A stretch of 10,124 nucleotides of DNA. It comes from Treponema sp. (lineage in GTDB: Bacteria > Spirochaetota > Spirochaetia > Treponematales > Treponemataceae). The position numbers and the translations under genes were made by a program. Positions 5,055 through 10,124 of this stretch are shown in pieces; within the stretch, counting starts at the first letter, position 1; each line of letters begins with the position of its first letter. The stretch lies in the NCBI GenBank assembly GCA_031290005.1, contig JAITOJ010000159.1:1-10124 (forward strand). The letters are read 5' to 3'. Under the pieces are notes generated by a model. That model did not search any database. It had not been told where the DNA came from and was given only the letters and a program-made list of their open reading frames with translations.

Positions 5055-7586
5055 TTAATACGACCACTTGAAACCGAAGGAAATCATGGGAATAGGCAGC
5101 CCGTAATTGGCGTTCATGCTGCCCTCCTCTTCCTTGCCGGTATAGGTGTTGAAGGTGGTATTCCTCTCTCCGGTGTCCACAAACCAAAGCACGTTTTCTA
5201 CGGCCAGATAGATTTCAGATTGCACTTTGCCTTTGGGATTGAACCGGTACCAGGAAAATTTGACATCCAGGGGCAGGGAAAACGGGGTGCGGCGGGTATC
5301 GGAATAGACCGAGGAACGTTTCCATTTTTCGATGATGTTGTAAGAACCATCAGCATTTTTCACCGCCACCGGGTAGCTTTCCGGTTTCCCCACTACCTGA
5401 TACGGCGTACCGCCGGCAAAACCGAAGCGGGTGTAAATGTTAAACCGCGGAACCGGCCTGATATTCAGCACCAGATTTATGTTATGGAACCGGTGGAACG
5501 AGGGATAGTACCAGTCTCTCCGGTATCCGGTTTGTTCGGTATCCGCCGCGGCGGGGTCGCGGTAGCGGGCATAATTAAACGAATAGGCAAGCCAGCCGTC
5601 CCAGTACCGGGATTCATATTTCTGCGCCATCAGGTCAATCCCCCAAATCCTGCCCTCCCCGTCAAAATTGTAATGGGTGGTGAGCATACCGTCATCAGGG
5701 TTGGTCAGATTGTACCGGTAAGCCCGGTCAAAAACGGATTTGTAGTATCCTTCAAGGGTGACGCCGAAGAGTCCGGCAAACTCGAATTTCGCCCCCGCAA
5801 TGCTCGTCCAGGAACGGTTCTGCCTGAGGTCCGTATCCCCTACCCCGTCCTCTTTTCGGATATTGAACAGGGAATCGGTCATGGAAGAAAAAAGGCCGGT
5901 CCCCGCAGTGAGCGTCAGGGAGTCAAGGATTCCCCGGTTTTTCACTGCCAGAAAATCCAGGTTGAGCCGGGGGCTGAGCGCGGGCACAGTCTGAATTGCC
6001 ACATCCTCCCCGGCATAATACAGGTGGTCAAGGCGGAGCCCCAGCTCCGCGCCGAAGAATTGGTCAGGGGCGGCGTATTCCAGCAGGGTGTAGCCGGAAG
6101 TCTGGAAGGCTCCGCTTGAAACATCCCGGACATAGGTGACGGGAAAATGCAGATAGCCACCGGGCAGGAACAAACCGGGTATCGCGCTCACAGGCTGCTC
6201 CACCCACAGCAATCCGTCCAGCTTCATGGTATTGCGGGTATAGACTTCTTCAGCTCCGGCGGCGAACAGGAAACCCTTGCCCAAGTCCCAGTCAAAGTCC
6301 CCGCGCCATTGGAAATTGGCGGTGGTGTCCATATAGTCTTCGTAGATGGTATTGGTCAGGTCATAGGAAGAGGCCCCGGTTAGGCCCAGAGAAGCCCCAT
6401 ATTTTTCAATAAATCCGTCGGAGTAGCGGACGCCGTAAATGCTGTTGGTCATAAAAGCATCCAGGAAACTGGTCAGGAAACCCGCCCCCACTGTGGTCTT
6501 GAGCACCATATCCTGCCGGGGATTCCAAGTGAGGCCCGCAATCAGAAAGCCCAGGCGGTTCTGCCAGTCCCCGCGCATATCGTTGTTCACCGATTTGGCG
6601 TAATCAGCTGCCCCTTCGTTTTGGTAATACGCTGCCGCGCCGTCGGCGCCGATGAAGCCCGACGCGGTCACTTCCAGGTCAGGGGTGAACCGGTAGTTTG
6701 CCGAAAAAGCCCCGTCCCGGATATAGGGCGCCACCTGCACGTAATTCACCATATCCACAAACTGCTTCATAACCCACACGAAGGGATCCCAGTAAGTTAT
6801 CTTGCCCATGACCATGACCCCGCCCTTCCCCGCCAACGGAACCGACAGATTGACGCTTGCGGCGCTGGAAGAAACGCCCAGGTCGGCTTCCATCTCCGTG
6901 GGATAAGGCTTCCGGGAAGCGATTTCCAGCAGCCCGGAAATGGTGCGTCCATACCGGGAGGAAAACACTCCGTGAGAAAGCCGGGCGCTCCGCACCATTT
7001 TGGGGTCGAACACCGAATAGGCGCCCCCCCAGTGATAGGGGCTGTCCACATAAAAGCCGTCCATTACGGCGGTAAGGTCGCCGGGGTCGCCGCCCCGGAT
7101 GGACGGCAGGGCGGAAAACATGCCCGTAAAGCTCACTCCCGGCAGCAGCTTCACCGCGCTCATCACGTCTTCCACCACGCCGATTTCCGCGCTCTGGGTG
7201 ATTTCCTTTTCCGAAATGGTCACGCTCCGTCCGGGTTTGCTTTCCCTCGTTTCCGGCTTCCGGGCTTCCACCACCAGTTCCCGGTTTTCCAGCACGCCCC
7301 CAAGCCGGAGCCTCAGAGAAAATACGCTGCCTGTCCCGGGGATAACCAGCCTGCTGTTTTCATAACCCGGATAGGCGGCCTGAATCACCACCTGCCGGCC
7401 TTCCGGCACGATGACCGCTGCCCGGCCCTCTTCATCGCACACATATTCCGCGCCGTCCCAGGAACGGATGACCGCCCCTTCCAGGGGGATTCCCAGGTCC
7501 GCGTCCTCCACGGTGACGATAATGTCCCGTGCGGACAGAAACGCGGCAAAAAGAAAAATCACTGAAAGCAGGAAGCGTTTTTTCAC
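5055..7586 (-). CDS. TonB-dependent outer-membrane receptor A
   Basis: An 843-residue receptor. Residues 1-20 are a signal peptide (Met-Lys-Lys-Arg, hydrophobic core FLLSVIFLFAAFLSA, then Arg-Asp). About 22-98 is a carboxypeptidase-regulatory-like beta-sandwich domain (IPLEGAVIRSWDG, EGRQVVIQAAYPGY). ELVVEARKP at 103-111 may act as the TonB box. The plug domain spans about 120-230, with LPSIRGGDPGDLTAVMDGFY near 160-179. The rest is the 22-strand-type barrel, ending SFGFKWSY with a terminal aromatic residue as outer-membrane assembly needs. I chose the GTG at 7586, one base after the receptor B stop, because it gives a clean signal peptide and has GGAG eight bases upstream. The ATG at 7655 would overlap receptor B by 68 bases and spoil the signal peptide. 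The ligand is unknown. Confidence 0.9.
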   Translation of the reverse strand: MKKRFLLSVIFLFAAFLSARDIIVTVEDADLGIPLEGAVIRSWDGAEYVCDEEGRAAVIVPEGRQVVIQAAYPGYENSRLVIPGTGSVFSLRLRLGGVLENRELVVEARKPETRESKPGRSVTISEKEITQSAEIGVVEDVMSAVKLLPGVSFTGMFSALPSIRGGDPGDLTAVMDGFYVDSPYHWGGAYSVFDPKMVRSARLSHGVFSSRYGRTISGLLEIASRKPYPTEMEADLGVSSSAASVNLSVPLAGKGGVMVMGKITYWDPFVWVMKQFVDMVNYVQVAPYIRDGAFSANYRFTPDLEVTASGFIGADGAAAYYQNEGAADYAKSVNNDMRGDWQNRLGFLIAGLTWNPRQDMVLKTTVGAGFLTSFLDAFMTNSIYGVRYSDGFIEKYGASLGLTGASSYDLTNTIYEDYMDTTANFQWRGDFDWDLGKGFLFAAGAEEVYTRNTMKLDGLLWVEQPVSAIPGLFLPGGYLHFPVTYVRDVSSGAFQTSGYTLLEYAAPDQFFGAELGLRLDHLYYAGEDVAIQTVPALSPRLNLDFLAVKNRGILDSLTLTAGTGLFSSMTDSLFNIRKEDGVGDTDLRQNRSWTSIAGAKFEFAGLFGVTLEGYYKSVFDRAYRYNLTNPDDGMLTTHYNFDGEGRIWGIDLMAQKYESRYWDGWLAYSFNYARYRDPAAADTEQTGYRRDWYYPSFHRFHNINLVLNIRPVPRFNIYTRFGFAGGTPYQVVGKPESYPVAVKNADGSYNIIEKWKRSSVYSDTRRTPFSLPLDVKFSWYRFNPKGKVQSEIYLAVENVLWFVDTGERNTTFNTYTGKEEEGSMNANYGLPIPMISFGFKWSY
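7429..7491. repeat. 63-bp perfect repeat in the receptor N-terminal domain (copy in receptor A)
   Basis: Identical over 63 bases to 9812-9874 in receptor B. It lies in a longer tract (about 7365-7500 against about 9745-9883) with only a handful of differences, and encodes the regulatory-like domain core (PLEGAVIRSWDGAEYVCDEE). The barrels of the two receptors are far less alike. Confidence 0.85.
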
Positions 7587-7598
7587 TTTAATAGCTCC
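7587..7598 (-). promoter_or_regulatory. Ribosome binding site that fixes the GTG start of receptor A
   Basis: GGAG (minus strand, 7598-7595) followed by eight bases and GTG 7586-7584. It lies inside the last codons of receptor B, whose TAA ends one base before the GTG. The arrangement indicates coupled translation of the two receptors. Confidence 0.75.
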
Positions 7599-9939
7599 AT
7601 TTGAACCCGAAAGATACCAGAGGCACCGGCAAATCGTATGCCGCCATGTATTCACTCATGTCCTCATCTCCGGTATACCCCGCAGCCTGGGAAATCCACA
7701 TCGCGTCGAGAATCAGGGCCTGGAGGTTTTCAATTCCCAGATAGATTTCAGTGCGCACCTTGCCTTCAGGGTCCGACTGGTACCAGGAGAATTTCATGTC
7801 CGTTGGAAACGACCAGATGTCCCTGTTGTCCTGCTTGCCGCTGGCAAAGCCAAAACGTATTCCCAGATTAAACTTCTGACTCGGTTTTATGTTCATGACC
7901 AGATTCATGACATGAAACCGGTGAAACGAGGGATAGTACCAATATCCCCCATCGTTCGGCTCCCGGTAGTTTACCCAGTTAAAAGAATAAGATAGCCAGC
8001 CGTCAAAATACCGGGACTCCAGTTTTTGCAGCATCAGGTCAAACCCGGCGACTCTGCCGGTTCCGTCAAACCAGTAGTCCACGGTGGTGTTTCCCTGTTC
8101 GTCCTCGGCTCTGGTTGTTTTTGAGTACGCCCGGTCAAAAACGTGTTTGTAATACCCCTCGATATTGAAGCTGACTCCCCCTGAAAGGTCGAGCTTGGCG
8201 CCCAAAAGGGACGTCCACGACCGGTTTGGCCGAAGTTCAAAATCCCGGATACCGTTGCTGATGTCGATATAGGAAATCACATCGTTTATGGACGAAAAAA
8301 GCCCGGTTCCCGCGGTAAGCGCAAAGGAGTCTATGATGCCCTGGTTCTTACACACCTGAAAATCCACATTGAGCCGGGGATTCAAAACCGGCGCGGTCTG
8401 AATGGTAAAATCCCGGCCAATAAAATAGAAATGGTCTATCCGCAGCCCCAATTCAGCGCCGATTCGTCCAAACTGTGCTTCCCCCAGTCCATAGGCGGCA
8501 GTGGCAAGCCCCTGATTCTGTACGTCCAGGTTATACGTCCTGTTTGTGAACCGGTCAGCGTTTTCCACCTCCTGGACGTCAAACCGGGACCGCAGGGCCT
8601 GGCTTTTGAGCCATTGGGTATACAGCTCGTGCAGCCCGGCGGCAAAAATCAGGCCGCTGCCCAAATCCCAGTCGAAATCAGTCCGCCCCTGCCAGGTGAC
8701 GGCGGTCTCCGTAAGGGTGTTGTTCATCAGAATATGCTGGGGGATGCTATCTTCGGTGGGAACAGATGCGCCGGTATTGCCAAAATCAGAGGAATCAAAA
8801 CGCAAATCAATATCCGCAAGCACGTCTGTTTCATAGTAACCGGTTCCCATGCTTGATCTCAGCGCCATGTCGTTCCGGGGATTCCAGGTGAGGGCGGCGA
8901 TTCCGAATGCCTGAAAGTTCAGCCATTTGAGATCAAGGTTCACATCCCGTTCGCGGTATTCTTCTTCAAACAGATTATGCACGTTAATTCCCACGCCGTC
9001 GCCGCCGGCAAAGAGCGTGGACGTCAATTCCAGGTCAGGGGAAAACCGGTAATTCCCGGTGGCCGCAAAGTCCCGGATGTAGGGGGCGGTGGTGACGGCG
9101 TTGACGGCGTCCGCTATTTGTTTTTCCAGAAATACGCCGGCAAGCTGCTGTACCCCCCAGACAAAGGGGTCCCAGTAGGTCACCTTGCCCATTACCATGA
9201 CGCCCCCTTTTCCCCAGAGCGGAAAGGACAGGTTCAGGTTGGTCTCGCTGGTGGAAACCCCCAGGTCAAGCTGGGTTTCCGTGGGAGAGGGGGATTTTGT
9301 CGTGATTTCCAGCAGCCCGGAAATGGTGTGGCCGTAGCGGCCGGAAAAAATGCCGTGAGAGAGCCGGGCGTTTTCCACCATCTGGGGCACGAAAATGGAA
9401 TAGGCCCCGCCCCAGTGATAGGGATGCTCAATATAAAACCCGTCCAGAGCGGCGGTAAGGTCGCCGGGGTCGCCGCCCCGGATTGAGGGCATGGCGTCAA
9501 ACATCCCCGCATAGCCCACCCCCGGCAGGAGTTTTATCGAAGTCATCACGTCTTCTATAAATCCGATTTCCGCAGTGCGGCTCAGCGTTTCCCCGGAAAT
9601 GGCCACGCTCCTGCCGCTTTTGGTTTCACCGGTGTCGGGCTTCCGGGCTTCCACCACCAGTTCCCGGTTTTCCATGACGCCGCCCAACCGGAGGCCGATG
9701 GAAAATTCGTTTCCGGCCGCCGGTATGACCAGCCTGCCGTTATTGTATCCCGGATAGGCGGCCTGAATCACCACCTGCCGGCCCTCCGGCACACTGACCG
9801 CCGCCCGGCCTTCTTCATCGCACACATATTCCGCGCCGTCCCAGGAACGGATGACCGCCCCTTCCAGGGGGATTTCCAGGTCCGCGTCCGCCACCGTGAC
9901 CGTAACCTCCCGGGCCCAGAGGGGGCACAGGACGGCCAT
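7588..9939 (-). CDS. TonB-dependent outer-membrane receptor B (true start unresolved)
   Basis: A receptor of about 783 residues from the first ATG at 9939, paralogous to receptor A. From this start, residues 10-88 form the carboxypeptidase-regulatory-like domain, ELVVEARKP lies at 93-101, the plug is about 110-215 with MPSIRGGDPGDLTAALDGFY (150-169), and a barrel follows, ending SFGFKWSY. Barrel landmarks shared with A include DGWLSYSFNW and WYYPSFHRFH. ATG 9939 leaves only Met-Ala-Val-Leu-Cys-Pro-Leu-Trp-Ala before the mature start, too short for a signal peptide, and no ribosome binding site precedes it. The frame continues open to the right edge through an ArfB-like tail. A rare CTG start at 9990, with AGG eight bases upstream, would give a good 26-residue signal peptide (basic LRAAVKSGRARG, then AAALFMAVLCPLWA). 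Start and possible fusion are unsettled. The receptor identity is firm. Confidence 0.88.
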   Translation of the reverse strand: MAVLCPLWAREVTVTVADADLEIPLEGAVIRSWDGAEYVCDEEGRAAVSVPEGRQVVIQAAYPGYNNGRLVIPAAGNEFSIGLRLGGVMENRELVVEARKPDTGETKSGRSVAISGETLSRTAEIGFIEDVMTSIKLLPGVGYAGMFDAMPSIRGGDPGDLTAALDGFYIEHPYHWGGAYSIFVPQMVENARLSHGIFSGRYGHTISGLLEITTKSPSPTETQLDLGVSTSETNLNLSFPLWGKGGVMVMGKVTYWDPFVWGVQQLAGVFLEKQIADAVNAVTTAPYIRDFAATGNYRFSPDLELTSTLFAGGDGVGINVHNLFEEEYRERDVNLDLKWLNFQAFGIAALTWNPRNDMALRSSMGTGYYETDVLADIDLRFDSSDFGNTGASVPTEDSIPQHILMNNTLTETAVTWQGRTDFDWDLGSGLIFAAGLHELYTQWLKSQALRSRFDVQEVENADRFTNRTYNLDVQNQGLATAAYGLGEAQFGRIGAELGLRIDHFYFIGRDFTIQTAPVLNPRLNVDFQVCKNQGIIDSFALTAGTGLFSSINDVISYIDISNGIRDFELRPNRSWTSLLGAKLDLSGGVSFNIEGYYKHVFDRAYSKTTRAEDEQGNTTVDYWFDGTGRVAGFDLMLQKLESRYFDGWLSYSFNWVNYREPNDGGYWYYPSFHRFHVMNLVMNIKPSQKFNLGIRFGFASGKQDNRDIWSFPTDMKFSWYQSDPEGKVRTEIYLGIENLQALILDAMWISQAAGYTGDEDMSEYMAAYDLPVPLVSFGFKWSY
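9812..9874. repeat. 63-bp perfect repeat in the receptor N-terminal domain (copy in receptor B)
   Basis: Partner of 7429-7491, in the same orientation, 2383 bases away. It could support recombination between the two receptor genes, giving either a hybrid receptor or loss of the DNA between. Confidence 0.85.
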
Positions 9940-10124
9940 GAACAGGGCCGCCGCGCCCCGCGCCCGCCCCGACTTTACCGCCGCCCGCAGCTTTTTTACC
10001 TGGAGCCGCTTTTCCTTTGACGCGGCGGTGGGGCGGGTCTTTTTGCGTTTGGGAAGAATCCGGGCGGCGGCGGCAATCTTCGCTTCCAGGCGGCTTGCCG
10101 CAATCTCCCGGTTCCGTTCCTGGG
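9940..10124 (-). CDS. arfB: C-terminal part of an ArfB/YaeJ-type peptidyl-tRNA hydrolase, in frame with receptor B (partial)
   Basis: Minus-strand translation from 10122 gives 61 residues with no stop. QERNREIAASRLEAKIAAAA matches the helical segment, and KKTRPTAASKEKRLQ then VKKLRAAVKSGR matches the basic tail that follows the catalytic domain in ArfB (compare the Arg-Pro-Thr-Arg-Ala-Ser-Lys-Glu-Arg-Arg-Leu pattern of E. coli YaeJ, from memory). ArfB frees stalled ribosomes. Its GGQ catalytic domain would lie outside the window. The basic tail enters the empty mRNA channel. The family ends at about this tail, yet here no stop codon appears and the frame continues into receptor B. Because the end is undefined, the boundary given is simply the receptor ATG. 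The tail also supplies a positively charged stretch before the hydrophobic segment of receptor B. Confidence 0.7.

Noticed and set aside
4917..6119. 400-codon open frame on the plus strand opposite receptor A
   Set aside because: No family features. It mirrors the receptor coding sequence and has the codon pattern of a shadow of a GC-rich gene, as do the similar frames at 6621-7565 and 8977-9486.

Overview
The window looks like chromosomal DNA of a Gram-negative, outer-membrane-bearing bacterium, probably a spirochaete of the Treponema group. This rests on overall protein style: a ComEC/Rec2 protein without a metallo-beta-lactamase tail, receptors ending in Phe-Gly-Phe-Lys-Trp-Ser-Tyr, and a relaxed lipobox. 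The organism call is an inference with moderate-to-low confidence. The sequence is moderately GC-rich and almost fully coding.

Layout, left to right. (1) Positions 1-73: the first 24 codons of a membrane or secreted protein on the minus strand, running off the left edge. (2) Positions 64-919: a small PemK/MazF-type toxin-antitoxin (TA) module on the minus strand lies between two copies of a 121-bp direct repeat (64-184 and 799-919, two mismatches). The repeat is the old divergent intergenic region between the left gene and comEC, including both start codons, so each flanking gene still has a start region of its own. Copy 1 also holds a dead 5' stub of comEC. (3) Positions 863-2212: comEC on the plus strand. 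(4) Positions 2214-10124: one long minus-strand array, read from right to left: a C-terminal ArfB-like piece, TonB-dependent receptor B, TonB-dependent receptor A, a lipoprotein of unknown function, exbB, exbD, a second exbD, and tonB. Neighbouring genes overlap or lie 1-15 nt apart, apart from the arfB/receptor B junction, which has no stop codon. comEC and tonB converge with one base between their stop codons.

How the genes work together. ExbB, the two ExbD proteins and TonB form a complete inner-membrane energiser that uses the proton motive force. The two large paralogous outer-membrane receptors encoded just upstream are the likely clients, and the lipoprotein may be an accessory. The transported substrate cannot be told from sequence. 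The TA module is a separate insertion beside comEC.

The two points most worth a second look are the repeat-bounded TA insertion that duplicated a whole divergent start region, and the reading frame of receptor B. That frame stays open upstream to the window edge and there encodes the basic tail of an ArfB/YaeJ-type ribosome-rescue peptidyl-tRNA hydrolase. This is either a true fusion, a start hidden inside arfB, or a sequence error.
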